Origin: Leptospira soteropolitanensis
GTDB lineage: Bacteria > Spirochaetota > Leptospiria > Leptospirales > Leptospiraceae
Direction of reading: 5' to 3'
Length of the DNA stretch: 64,000 bases
Assembly (NCBI RefSeq): GCF_026151655.1
Contig: NZ_JAMQPN010000001.1
Span: 372,001-436,000, forward strand
The stretch's first letter is position 1, and each line of letters starts with the position of its first letter. This document shows, in pieces, positions 20,069 through 28,824 of this stretch. The notes beneath the pieces were generated by a model, which saw only the letters and a list, made by a program, of their open reading frames with translations, made no database searches and was not told the origin of the DNA. Both the position numbers and the translations under genes were made by a program.

Positions 20069-20896
20069 TTAGGAATTTAGCCTTACAGAAGTCATTGTTA
20101 AAGCACCAGCCACTGGTTTATCGTTAAAAAAGGAAATTGAATCTGAATCCAATTTTGTCCCTAAAGTATAAAGTAGAGGTAAATAATGTTCCGCTGTAGG
20201 TATAGCCCATTCAAATTCTTTACCATGATTTCTGATTTGAACCAGTGAATCGTTGTCTCCTGCCAAAATCCAATGTTTGACCTTTTCATTCACATCAAGG
20301 GCCCAATCAAATCCATATACTTCATTTAACCTATCCCAAGCCACCATACGCAAGTTATGTACAATATTGCCACTAGCAATGATGAGTATCCCTTTGTTCC
20401 TAAGGAAAGTTAATTCTTTGGCCAATTGGAAATGGGCTTCCGGCGAAATTTTATAATCCATACTGAGTTGCACAACGGGGACGTCTGCTTTTGGGTAAAT
20501 ATGTTTGATGACACTCCAAGCTCCGTGGTCTAAACCCCATTCATAATCCAATTGAACTTTTTGAGATTTAACAGTAGATTGAATGAGTTTTGCAAGTTCT
20601 GGGTTACCAGGCGCAGGATATTGCACATCGAATAATGCTTTTGGGAATCCACCAAAGTCATGTATGGTGGGAGGATTTTTCATTGCAGTTACGAAAGTAC
20701 CATCTGTGACCCAATGTGCGGAAATACAAAGAATTGCATTTGGTTTTGGGAAGGTTTCACTCAAAGTTCGTATTCCTTCCACAAATTCATTCTCCTCGAT
20801 CGCATTCATAGGGCTGCCATGCCCCAAAAATAAAGAAGGCAAGCTGGTGGAATTTTCCAAAAAATTTGAATTCTCTTTAGTTTCTGCTGAGTTCAT
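20069..20896 (-). CDS. Class III extradiol dioxygenase, DODA/YgiD type
   Basis: A 275-residue LigB-superfamily protein. It has SLFLGHGSPMNAIE (first metal His), ISAHWVT (second His), a DHGAW motif and GNIVHNL, the typical order of 4,5-DOPA extradiol dioxygenase-like proteins such as E. coli YgiD. Family enzymes open catechol rings with Fe or Zn at the active site. Substrate in Leptospira is unknown. The ATG at 20896 is preferred because the preceding 160 bases contain a divergent start and no better initiation site. Confidence 0.9.
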   Translation of the reverse strand: MNSAETKENSNFLENSTSLPSLFLGHGSPMNAIEENEFVEGIRTLSETFPKPNAILCISAHWVTDGTFVTAMKNPPTIHDFGGFPKALFDVQYPAPGNPELAKLIQSTVKSQKVQLDYEWGLDHGAWSVIKHIYPKADVPVVQLSMDYKISPEAHFQLAKELTFLRNKGILIIASGNIVHNLRMVAWDRLNEVYGFDWALDVNEKVKHWILAGDNDSLVQIRNHGKEFEWAIPTAEHYLPLLYTLGTKLDSDSISFFNDKPVAGALTMTSVRLNS

Positions 20897-21059
20897 CTGG
20901 TTTCCGGAATTTTGACGTCCCGACTCCTCTATTTAGATAGTTTGATATTAAATCATTTATTGTCAATGTATTCTCTAAATGGAAAACGAAAAATCTTCTT
21001 TTCTTGCTTTGGACTTCAACACCAAATTGCCCAGGATATGGTAAGGAGAAAATTGGGTT

Positions 21060-21470
21060 ATGAAAGCAAATCTAGGAAATCGGGAAAAAATTTCGTTCAT
21101 TTTGAAGGAACTAATTACAAATCACAATACAACATCGATCCAAGATGTTTTTTCAAATGAATACATTGTCCATACTTCAAAAAAGGATTATAAAGGTCAC
21201 AAGATCATTATCAGGTGGGCCAAGGATTTACATAATTTTTTTGATAATTTGAAAATAGTCAAAATTCAATTCCTAGTTCAAACAGAAGAATTTATAGTAT
21301 GGAAAAGAACTTTACGAGGAAAGATTAAAGCTTCAAATAACAAAAACTTAAAGACAGGCAAAACAATTCAGTGGGACGAAATGATTGTTTCAAAATTTAA
21401 AAATGGTTTTATCATAGAAGAATGGAATAATTCCGAATTTCTGGGAGCACTGATTTCCAAACCAAATTAA
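21060..21470 (+). CDS. NTF2-like (SnoaL/ester-cyclase type) small protein
   Basis: A 136-residue protein starting at ATG 21060, with AAGGAG about 11 bases upstream. The helix-then-curved-sheet order, the phrase YIVHTSKKDYKGHKIIIRWAKDL and a closing KNGFIIEEWNNSEF suggest an NTF2-like/SnoaL polyketide-cyclase fold, where a GHDAHR-type stretch is often found. Catalytic residues cannot be assigned. It heads a run of five same-strand small genes that end at 23902. A shorter reading frame in another phase starting at 20912 overlaps it and has no family features. Confidence 0.65.
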   Translation: MKANLGNREKISFILKELITNHNTTSIQDVFSNEYIVHTSKKDYKGHKIIIRWAKDLHNFFDNLKIVKIQFLVQTEEFIVWKRTLRGKIKASNNKNLKTGKTIQWDEMIVSKFKNGFIIEEWNNSEFLGALISKPN

Positions 21471-21499
21471 AGCTAAAATTTAAAAACAATAACAAATTC

Positions 21500-22096
21500 A
21501 TGTCGATAAAACAAGTCAAAGTCAAACTTATCCTATTAACGAAGATATTCTCTTTCTATTTATTAATTTCTGTTGGTTTCATCCTTTATAATGGGCTAAT
21601 AGAAGAAAAAGACTTAAAATCAAGTTTTGCTCTTGTACTTGGTAATAAAGTAGAACTAAATGGAAAGCCCTCGGATCGCTTGCAAGCCAGATTAGATCGG
21701 GCCATTACTCTTTATAAAGAAAATTTAATTCAAAAAATAATAGTTTCTGGAGGTATAGGAAAAGAAGGGTTTGATGAGGCTAGAGTAATGAAAGAATATT
21801 TAGTCGCTCAAGGAATTGAGACGGATCATATCGTCGAAGATAATTTGGGTTACACTACAGAAAGATCTGCAGATAATTTGAAAGAAATTTTGAAATCTAA
21901 TTTTGCGGAGCCAATTCTAATTATATCTCAGTATTATCATCTCCCGAGGGCAGCATTCTTAGTGAAAAAAGTAGGTTTTCTCAATGTCAAAACATCTTAT
22001 GCTAGGTATTTTGAATTCAGAGATTTCTATTCGATCTTTAGAGAGACCGTTGCATTACCTTATGTAATAGTTATTAACTCCATTTTTAAGCACTAA
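21500..22096 (+). CDS. YdcF/SanA-family (DUF218) membrane protein
   Basis: A 198-residue protein with one N-terminal membrane helix (about residues 10-32) and a DUF218 domain: ALVLGNKVELNGKPSDRLQARLDRAI, KIIVSGG and a conserved Glu/Asn stretch (LGYTTERSADNL). ElyC/SanA-like members affect envelope integrity; SanA is linked to vancomycin resistance. Soluble YdcF binds a nucleotide-type ligand (known for family members). The same family appears again at 23237-23902, 1.1 kb downstream, though that copy is the shorter YdcF type. It begins 29 bases after the NTF2-like gene. Confidence 0.85.
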   Translation: MSIKQVKVKLILLTKIFSFYLLISVGFILYNGLIEEKDLKSSFALVLGNKVELNGKPSDRLQARLDRAITLYKENLIQKIIVSGGIGKEGFDEARVMKEYLVAQGIETDHIVEDNLGYTTERSADNLKEILKSNFAEPILIISQYYHLPRAAFLVKKVGFLNVKTSYARYFEFRDFYSIFRETVALPYVIVINSIFKH

Positions 22097-22156
22097 TATA
22101 ATTTTATATCAAAACTATACCTAGTTTTCAAATATTACTTTTTATAAAAATCACTT

Positions 22157-22519
22157 ATGAATGAAGAAACAAATTTAAAATTAATTGATAAACAACTTAT
22201 AGCTTACAATAACAAAGATATTGATTTATTTCTGCAGTGTTGGGACAAAAATGCAAAAATATATCTCCATCCAAATACTTTGTTAGCGGATGGAATTGAA
22301 CAAATCAAAGAAAGGCATTTGATCCGTTTTCAAGAACCAGATCTTTTTGCCACATTAATCTCAAGAACTCAATATAACGGCAAAATTGTTGATCAAGAAT
22401 TGGTTACTCGAAATTTCCCAGAAGGAAAAGGAACTATCGAAGTATTAGCCATTTATGAAATAGCTAACGAAAAAATATATAATGCCTGGTTTTTGATCAG
22501 CGAACCTAGGTTCCAGTAG
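22157..22519 (+). CDS. NTF2-like/SnoaL-like protein
   Basis: A 120-residue single NTF2-like domain. It starts with a helix (LIDKQLIAYNNKDIDLFLQCW) and continues with the strands IYLHPN and GIEQIKERHLIRFQEPD, the usual steroid-isomerase-like layout. The open cone of this fold binds small hydrophobic molecules. No clear catalytic Asp/Tyr pair can be picked out. It is the second NTF2-like protein in this 2.8-kb run of small genes. A 191-base gap with nothing recognisable separates it from the next gene. Confidence 0.75.
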   Translation: MNEETNLKLIDKQLIAYNNKDIDLFLQCWDKNAKIYLHPNTLLADGIEQIKERHLIRFQEPDLFATLISRTQYNGKIVDQELVTRNFPEGKGTIEVLAIYEIANEKIYNAWFLISEPRFQ

Positions 22520-22710
22520 TCAGAAATTATTTGAACCAAATTCAATAATCAAACCAAACGAGATTAATTCAACAAGAAACCGTTAATTTCTTCCAAACTA
22601 AATAATAAAGAGTTGAAGAATCCTCTAGAAAACAATCAAATATCTCTTATTTTTCGATCTGAAATTTATTAACTAACCATATCCTAATAAATTCTAGTAA
22701 GGGGAAAATT

Positions 22711-23226
22711 ATGGCAGCACCGAAGAAGAAAAAAAATAACGTAACCAAAACAAAATCCAATCTAAAAAAGTTAGATTACCGGGCCAATCCAACTCATAGT
22801 ATTACACCCTTTCTTATGTTTAATGCAAACATTGAAGAGGTGGCAAAGTTCTACGCTTCGGTTTTTAAAAAATCCAAAATCATTACTGCCAATCCAATGC
22901 AAGGAGAGTTCATTTTAAACGGCCAAAAGTTTACCGCATACAATGGTGGGCCAGAATTTAAATTCACTTGGGGAGTTTCTTTTATGATCAGTGTCGAAAC
23001 TCAGAAAGAAGTCGATTATTATTGGAATGCGCTTTTAGCCAATGGCGGTAAAGAGAGTATGTGTGGCTGGCTTCAAGATCAATTTGGTATGTACTGGCAA
23101 GTAACCCCAAAAATTCTTTTACAACTAATTTCACACAAAGATCCGATAAAAGCAGAGCGTGCTACGCAAGCCATGTTAAAGATGAAAAAAATTGACATTG
23201 CGATATTAAAAGAAGCTGTTAGTTAA
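22711..23226 (+). CDS. VOC-superfamily PhnB-like protein
   Basis: A 171-residue protein with a Lys-rich N-terminal tail (residues 1-22). The rest matches the 3-demethylubiquinone-9 3-methyltransferase-like/PhnB branch of the VOC fold: ITPFLMFNANIEEVAKFYASVFKKSKI, FTAYNGGPEFKFTWGVSFMI, GGKESMCGWLQDQFGMYWQV. VOC metal ligands are only partly recognisable. Many members have no assigned reaction. A GGGG lies 9 bases upstream of the ATG. Confidence 0.8.
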   Translation: MAAPKKKKNNVTKTKSNLKKLDYRANPTHSITPFLMFNANIEEVAKFYASVFKKSKIITANPMQGEFILNGQKFTAYNGGPEFKFTWGVSFMISVETQKEVDYYWNALLANGGKESMCGWLQDQFGMYWQVTPKILLQLISHKDPIKAERATQAMLKMKKIDIAILKEAVS

Positions 23227-23236
23227 TCGGATTAGA

Positions 23237-23902
23237 TTGATACTATCGCATAAAAAGATATCTGATAAGGATTTAGAATCTGCTTCAATCATTTGGGATT
23301 TTCTCACACAAAAAGATAATCTAAAGAAAGCAGATTTAATTTTTGTCTTATGTAGCCATGACATAAGAATTGCTAAGTTTGCTTCCGACCTTTACAAAAA
23401 TGGTTATGCTAATCGAATTCTGTTTTCAGGCGGACTAAATTTTTTTACTAAAAATATCTTCCCGGATTCCGAAGCCGATTCTTTTGCTAATTTTGCTATC
23501 AAGGAAGGAATTCCCTCAAAAGACATCATTATAGAAAATAAATCTACCAATACGGGAGAAAACATTCAATTTTCCAAATCTTTGCTGAACGCGACAAACG
23601 TTGAGACGAATTCCATCATTGCGATTCAAAAACCTTCTATGACCTTAAGAGTTCGGTTAGCTTTTGACAAACAATGGTCAGATATACAATTCATCGTCGC
23701 TGCACCCAATTATTCTTTGTTGGATTCCCCTCATTCACATATTAATCTTTTTATGATTATAAACGAAATCGTAGGTGATTTACAACGAATCATTACTTAT
23801 CCCAAATTAGGTTTTCAATCGGAAATATTTATCCCTGAGTCGGTTGTTTATGCTTTCCATTATCTCGTTTCTCGAGAATACAACTTACATTTAATTCGGT
23901 GA
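23237..23902 (+). CDS. YdcF-family protein
   Basis: A 221-residue DUF218 protein that begins with TTG at 23237 (GGA 5-8 bases upstream). It aligns well with E. coli YdcF: ADLIFVLCSHDIRIAKFASDLY, ILFSGGLNFFTKNIFPDSEADSFANFAIKEGIP and STNTGENIQFS are all typical. The fold is Rossmann-like and is reported to bind a nucleotide-like ligand; no catalytic role is proven. It has no membrane helix, unlike the DUF218 protein at 21500. It begins 10 bases after the PhnB-like gene and is probably co-transcribed. Confidence 0.88.
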   Translation: MILSHKKISDKDLESASIIWDFLTQKDNLKKADLIFVLCSHDIRIAKFASDLYKNGYANRILFSGGLNFFTKNIFPDSEADSFANFAIKEGIPSKDIIIENKSTNTGENIQFSKSLLNATNVETNSIIAIQKPSMTLRVRLAFDKQWSDIQFIVAAPNYSLLDSPHSHINLFMIINEIVGDLQRIITYPKLGFQSEIFIPESVVYAFHYLVSREYNLHLIR

Positions 23903-23940
23903 CTAAAAATTTATCTTTGGAGGACTATATCGAACTCAAA

Positions 23941-25293
23941 CTAAACAGCTGTAACTTGTTTCTCAGAAACTAAATTGTATTTTAATTTAATTTGATCTAT
24001 CTTTTCTTCCATAGACTTCCATAATGAATCTTTTTCTGGATGAAAAGTGCAAAGTACACCTTGTCTTACCAAATCAATAATTTCAGCGATAGAAAAATCT
24101 AAGAAACGATAGAGTTTAAAAAATTCATAAGTAAGATTCACATTGAAGATATCAGGATCATCCGTATTAATACATAACATCAAACCTTGGTCGTAATAAT
24201 ATCGAACCGGATGGTTTTGTTCTTTGCGAACGTATTTCCCTGTAAACACATTAGAGGTTACACAAATCTCAATTGGAATTTTATTTTCTTTCATGTAACG
24301 AACCAGTTCTGGGTCCTGGATCGCAGAAGTTCCGTGTCCAATCCTTTCCGCCTTACATAGATTTACCGCATCCCAAATGGCCCAAGGTCCATCATCTTCG
24401 CCTGAGTGAGCGACACATCGTAAACCTGATTCACGCGCAACTTTAAACACTTCAGAATAATCTTTAGCTGGACCCATAAGTTCCGCACCACCAAGTCCAA
24501 TCCCGATGATTTCTTTTTGTTTTAATCCCAAAACTCGTTTGAGATTGTTCATAGCATTTTCCGGACCGAAAGAACGAGATACGTCAACTAACAATCGAAT
24601 GGTGATGCCATCCTTGACTTCAATTTGACGAATGCGATTAACCATCACTTCGACCATTTCATCAAAATCTAATCCATTTTGGATGAATTTTGAAGGAGCA
24701 AAAAATGCCTCACAATAAACTATATTATTGGATCGTAGATAATCGGCTAAACTATCAATAAAATATCCAAGATCTGAAGCTTCTTTTACCGCACCTTGAA
24801 CGAAGAAAAATACCTGGATGAATCCGTTTAAATCTTTGAAATTATATTTATCTTCGAATTCCTTTTCGGTGACTTCAATTCCATTCTTTTTATAGAGGAA
24901 CTTTAAAGTTTCTTTGTTTACGCAGGCTTCCAAATGAAGGTGCACTTCCGTTTTTGGAATTTCTCGAATGAAGTTAATGACGTCTTGTTCATTCGGATGA
25001 GGAATAGAAAGATCCCCAGCAAGTAAGGATTTTCTTTCTTTGAGGAGAGGCGCCTCTGTGGATGGTTCCAACCCCTCCTTGGAAAGTAACCAAAGAGGTG
25101 GATGGAGGATCGGGAGTTCCATAAGGGAAACCCGCTCGTTTAACAGCGTATTGATTTGTTTATCAAAAGTAAGTTGGATCGTAGGAGAGTAGGGCCTGTC
25201 AGCTGGCAACCGGCTTTTCAGGCGATTGAGTTCTGCTATGTCACGATCAATGACAGCAATACGGTTTAAAATCTCAGAAAAAGGAACTTCCAT
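23941..25293 (-). CDS. add: Adenosine deaminase family protein with long N-terminal extension
   Basis: A 450-residue protein. From residue 113 it is an adenosine/AMP deaminase: TEVHLHLEA with zinc ligands H118 and H120, AHSGEDDG (catalytic Glu), RIGHGTSA (zinc His) and NTDDPDIF (zinc Asp). All catalytic residues are intact, so it should deaminate adenosine or a related purine for salvage. The first 110 residues are not part of the usual deaminase; they look like a coiled-coil helix pair (residues 5-57) and a Pro-rich loop. This makes it longer than the usual 330-360 residues. It is convergent with the YdcF gene. The function of the extension is unknown. Confidence 0.88.
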   Translation of the reverse strand: MEVPFSEILNRIAVIDRDIAELNRLKSRLPADRPYSPTIQLTFDKQINTLLNERVSLMELPILHPPLWLLSKEGLEPSTEAPLLKERKSLLAGDLSIPHPNEQDVINFIREIPKTEVHLHLEACVNKETLKFLYKKNGIEVTEKEFEDKYNFKDLNGFIQVFFFVQGAVKEASDLGYFIDSLADYLRSNNIVYCEAFFAPSKFIQNGLDFDEMVEVMVNRIRQIEVKDGITIRLLVDVSRSFGPENAMNNLKRVLGLKQKEIIGIGLGGAELMGPAKDYSEVFKVARESGLRCVAHSGEDDGPWAIWDAVNLCKAERIGHGTSAIQDPELVRYMKENKIPIEICVTSNVFTGKYVRKEQNHPVRYYYDQGLMLCINTDDPDIFNVNLTYEFFKLYRFLDFSIAEIIDLVRQGVLCTFHPEKDSLWKSMEEKIDQIKLKYNLVSEKQVTAV

Positions 25294-25443
25294 GTTCCAG
25301 GAAAGAATGAGTTAATCAGTGGGTATCTACAAGTAGATTTTTAGAGTCCAGGTGAAAATCCCTATTTAGCTTTGAAAAATCCCGTCGATAGGATGTTTGG
25401 GGGCGGAAAAGACTGGAAATTTTTTCTGAATTATGTCGTATAA

Positions 25444-26643
25444 ATGAATATGCTCACATCTCGCAAAACCTTTTTACCGTTTGCACTTCCATCAATTTCT
25501 GAGGAAGCAATTGAAGAAGTTGCCCAAGTTTTACGGTCTGGTTGGGTCACTTCCGGTCCCAAAGTAAAACAATTTGAGATGGAGTTTGGAGATTTTGTTG
25601 GTTGTAAAGAGACCATCGCTGTCAATTCAGCAACTGCCGGCTTACATTTAGCCTTAGAAGCGATCGGACTTACCTCGGAAGACGCCGCAATCACAAGTTC
25701 CATTACTTTTACTGCAACAACAGAGGTGATCTGTTATTTCGGGGCCGAACCAATTCTCACTGATGTTGATCCCATTCACAATCTAATGACGCCAGAATCT
25801 TTACGAGAGACCATAGATAACAAATGTAAATGGAATGGTAAAGAACTCAAAAGTAAAAAAACTGGAAAACATATTAAGGCAATTATGCCCGTCCACTTAG
25901 CAGGCCATACATGTGATATGGAAGGTCTGATCCAAATCGCGAAAGAATACAATTTATACGTAATTGAAGACGCAGCCCATGCATTTCCAGCAGTACATAA
26001 AAATAAAATGATCGGAACTTGGGGTGATTTTACAGTCTTTAGCTTTTATGCTACAAAAGGAATCACAACGGGAGAAGGGGGGATGGTTACCACTTCGCAT
26101 AAAGAAGCTGCAGAACGAATTCGTAAAATGCGACTTCATGGAATTAATCGTGATGCTTTTAATAGACCTGGTTGGTACTACGAAGTAGTTGATGCAGGCT
26201 ATAAATACAACATGACCGACATTGCCGCTGCTTTAGGTGTTGTGCAACTAAAAGAGTCCCACGGATTTTGGGAACGTAGAACAGAAATTGCAAAACATTA
26301 CAATCAAGAATTCTCTTCCTTAAAAGGTATTAAACTTCCTAAAGAAGATCCAAACGGAATTCATAGTTGGCATCTCTATCGAATAGAAGTCGATCCTAAA
26401 ATTGCAAAAGTAGGACGCGATACATTGGTAGAAGAATTAAAAGAAAGAAATATTGGAACAAGCCTTCATTTCATTCCTATCTTTGAACACCCTTATTATA
26501 AAAAAACATTTCATTACAATCGCAAAGAATACCCAAATGCCTGTCTGATGTATGATAAATCAGTATCTTTACCTCTGTTTGCTGGAATGACAAAATCTGA
26601 TGAAAAAGATGTAATCGATGCTGTAAAAGAAATTTTAGGATAA
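25444..26643 (+). CDS. DegT/DnrJ/EryC1/StrS-family aminotransferase
   Basis: A 399-residue PLP enzyme of the sugar aminotransferase group. It has the Rossmann-like opening (FLPFALPSISEEAIEEVAQVLRSGWVTSGP), AIMPVHLAGHTCDM, IEDAAHAF and the PLP lysine in FYATKGITTGEGGM. Members transfer an amino group to keto-sugars on the way to lipid A, O-antigen or capsule sugars. In Leptospira such genes include GnnB-type enzymes for aminosugar lipid A, but this one cannot be assigned to a substrate. It starts 150 bases from the divergent deaminase and ends 5 bases before the convergent lipoprotein gene. Confidence 0.9.
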   Translation: MNMLTSRKTFLPFALPSISEEAIEEVAQVLRSGWVTSGPKVKQFEMEFGDFVGCKETIAVNSATAGLHLALEAIGLTSEDAAITSSITFTATTEVICYFGAEPILTDVDPIHNLMTPESLRETIDNKCKWNGKELKSKKTGKHIKAIMPVHLAGHTCDMEGLIQIAKEYNLYVIEDAAHAFPAVHKNKMIGTWGDFTVFSFYATKGITTGEGGMVTTSHKEAAERIRKMRLHGINRDAFNRPGWYYEVVDAGYKYNMTDIAAALGVVQLKESHGFWERRTEIAKHYNQEFSSLKGIKLPKEDPNGIHSWHLYRIEVDPKIAKVGRDTLVEELKERNIGTSLHFIPIFEHPYYKKTFHYNRKEYPNACLMYDKSVSLPLFAGMTKSDEKDVIDAVKEILG

Positions 26644-26648
26644 TAAAA

Positions 26649-27479
26649 TTAATTGGAAGTTGTTACGGTTCGGTTTTGATAAAAAATCGGATCGTATAAC
26701 TTTAACAAATCAACAAGTCCTATGATAAATTCAACATCTGTTCCATCTGCTTTTCTGCGAATCCAAAACCCAACAATTTCTTTCACTACCTGAGCATCAA
26801 TAGTTTCATCACCTTTTCTGTAAATAAAACGCGATGATTCTTCAGGATCTTCATTGTCAGTAAATGCTGGATATAAAAACAAAATAAATCGATCCAAATA
26901 ATAAGGGTCTAATCTATTTTCTTCCACTAACATTAAATAACGATCAGCCTCTTTTCTAAAAAACTTCGGATTTGAATCTAACTTCTGATAAACAATAAAA
27001 AATTCACGAGCAATGTTTTGAATCGAATGCTCATAAATGGGGAGAGTTATTGTATATAACGTTTGATTGTTTTTTGCAGGAAGAAGATAGGCTTTTAACT
27101 TTTTTGGAAACTCTGGATGGTAATGCCCAAAATTATTTGGTGAATTTAATTCTAAATAATATTTTGTATGTGGACCAGATTCAAAAATAGGAATGCCTAG
27201 GTATTCAGAAAGTTTTTTAAGACTTATTATTGTCTGAATCTTACAATAAAACTTATGATAAGAAATTTCCTTTTCGCAAGACAGCCCTATTTTCGGAAAT
27301 TGAATCCAAGTTGACTCAACTAATTCCTTAAATTTTGTTTCTCTTTCTATAGTTTTGTCAACGAACAACGAATCTATTTTTTGATTCAGTCCAGAACAAC
27401 CTAATAGAAAGAATACTGTTAGTTTACTTAATTTTATAAGTAATTTCTGCAGGTAAATTTTCCCATTCTGAATTTGCAT
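26649..27479 (-). CDS. Predicted lipoprotein, function unknown
   Basis: A 276-residue protein with a lipoprotein signal ending FFLLGC. It is the last gene of an operon with the upstream beta-propeller gene, which it overlaps by 56 bases (27424-27479); that overlap makes the start uncertain, but no shorter start gives a full signal peptide. The mature part is mostly charged and lacks a motif I recognise. It contains a segment typical of metallo-proteins neither by motif nor by order, so I offer no function. Envelope location is likely. Confidence 0.75.
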   Translation of the reverse strand: MQIQNGKIYLQKLLIKLSKLTVFFLLGCSGLNQKIDSLFVDKTIERETKFKELVESTWIQFPKIGLSCEKEISYHKFYCKIQTIISLKKLSEYLGIPIFESGPHTKYYLELNSPNNFGHYHPEFPKKLKAYLLPAKNNQTLYTITLPIYEHSIQNIAREFFIVYQKLDSNPKFFRKEADRYLMLVEENRLDPYYLDRFILFLYPAFTDNEDPEESSRFIYRKGDETIDAQVVKEIVGFWIRRKADGTDVEFIIGLVDLLKLYDPIFYQNRTVTTSN

Positions 27480-28824
27480 CTTTACGAAAGTATACAGGAG
27501 AAATGGAAGATTTGGAATTCAAACTTTGAAATAAAATTAAATCTGTTTCTTTTTTTTCAAAGTATCGTTTGTCCGTATTACTTCCCAACCCCAAATCAGC
27601 AATGGGAATCCAACCGTAACTCAAAAGGAAAATTGATACAGAATCTTGAATAGCTTTTGGTTTTCCTTTTTCGAAACGAATCATACGAAACGGTTGGATA
27701 GGAACACTAATCTCTTTCATTTTGTCCTTAAAATCATTTAGACTAATACTAGTTTGACGAGCTTGGTAAATTGCGTCTAAATAATCTCTAGGTAAATACT
27801 TCAATTCTTCATTAGACTTCTCATAAAAAGGAGTTACATCATTTGGATAAGTCGCTTCTTTATCTAAATATTCATCAGTTACATAATATTTGATAAATTG
27901 ATTCTTAGAAGAAAACTTATACTTAACAATTTGTTCTCCCGGCAAATCTTCGATTGAAAGTTTTTTTAAATGAACTCGATTTCTTTGAATAAAGGAAGGT
28001 TGGTAAGTACCATCAGTAAATTTAACAGCACGTATTCTTTGTTGTTCATTAGAAGGAGGATGGAGGATGGCAATTTGTGCCTTGGATAATGAAACAGAAT
28101 CCAATTTGAATTTTAGTGATACTTCTAAATTGTATTCTTCTTCACCAGATGCAATAAAACGTTCTGTTTCTATAAATGGAATATTTTTAATTTCTTTATT
28201 TTCACGGTCAACAACCCAGAGTTTTGAGCCGCTTAACAATACACCGCGAATCGATCGTAAATTTGTTTTAATAGAACCGGTAATTTTGCCAGTTTTTGTG
28301 TCGTATCGATAAATACTGTTATCGGCTGAATCAGAAATCCATAAAGAATCTCTCCCATAACAGATATCACGTGGCCTAGTCCGGTCAGTAAAAAATCCTC
28401 CAATAAGGAGTGAGGAAGATTGATCATAAATTTGAACCTTCCCTGAATCCAAATCTAAGATATAATAATAATTACCAACACTTGCAATTCCTGCAACGTT
28501 AGAGAGCGGGATCTGGATTTTGTCTGTAATGCCTCCCGAGTTGGGATCCAATTTCAAAATTTGTTTTGGTGCTACTACAAGTAGTTTTCCTTCTCGTGTA
28601 TCAAAACTAATTCCACGAAGATTAGCCAGTCCTAAATTAAAAATCTCTTGTTCACCAATTTCATTAATTTTTATAATGGCTCGACGATTGGTATCGATAT
28701 ACCAAAAATTAACACCATCCCAAGCAAGTCCGTATGCTTTATCGGAAAGTTTATATTCTTTGCTCTCTTGAGCAAAAATACCAGACGAAATAAATATCAG
28801 TAAAAAAATTAAAATGCGAATCAT
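27424..28824 (-). CDS. Exported beta-propeller protein
   Basis: A 466-residue protein with a cleavable signal peptide (residues 1-18, ending IFA). Residues about 20-210 form repeated blades of the kind YGLAWDGVNFWYIDT, LRGISFDTREGKLLVVA, VAGIASVGNYYYILDLDSGKVQIYD and RDICYGRDSLWISDSADNSIYRYD, an NHL/SMP-30-like propeller. The C-terminal half (about 240-466) is different and lacks a known motif. The start overlaps the stop of the site-2 protease gene by one base (TAATG), so translation is coupled. Propellers bind ligands or proteins; here it may act in the periplasm with the membrane protease. The pairing is inference. Confidence 0.8.
   Translation of the reverse strand: MIRILIFLLIFISSGIFAQESKEYKLSDKAYGLAWDGVNFWYIDTNRRAIIKINEIGEQEIFNLGLANLRGISFDTREGKLLVVAPKQILKLDPNSGGITDKIQIPLSNVAGIASVGNYYYILDLDSGKVQIYDQSSSLLIGGFFTDRTRPRDICYGRDSLWISDSADNSIYRYDTKTGKITGSIKTNLRSIRGVLLSGSKLWVVDRENKEIKNIPFIETERFIASGEEEYNLEVSLKFKLDSVSLSKAQIAILHPPSNEQQRIRAVKFTDGTYQPSFIQRNRVHLKKLSIEDLPGEQIVKYKFSSKNQFIKYYVTDEYLDKEATYPNDVTPFYEKSNEELKYLPRDYLDAIYQARQTSISLNDFKDKMKEISVPIQPFRMIRFEKGKPKAIQDSVSIFLLSYGWIPIADLGLGSNTDKRYFEKKETDLILFQSLNSKSSISPVYFRKDANSEWENLPAEITYKIK

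Noticed and set aside
20912..21160. An 82-codon plus-strand reading frame overlapping the NTF2-like gene
   Set aside because: It lies in another phase, covers most of the 5' part of a better gene with a good ribosome site, and has no family features.
21060..23902. Integron gene cassettes, given the same-strand small genes near the attC-like gap
   Set aside because: The gaps between these genes, including the 191-base one at 22520-22710, show no attC-like palindromes.
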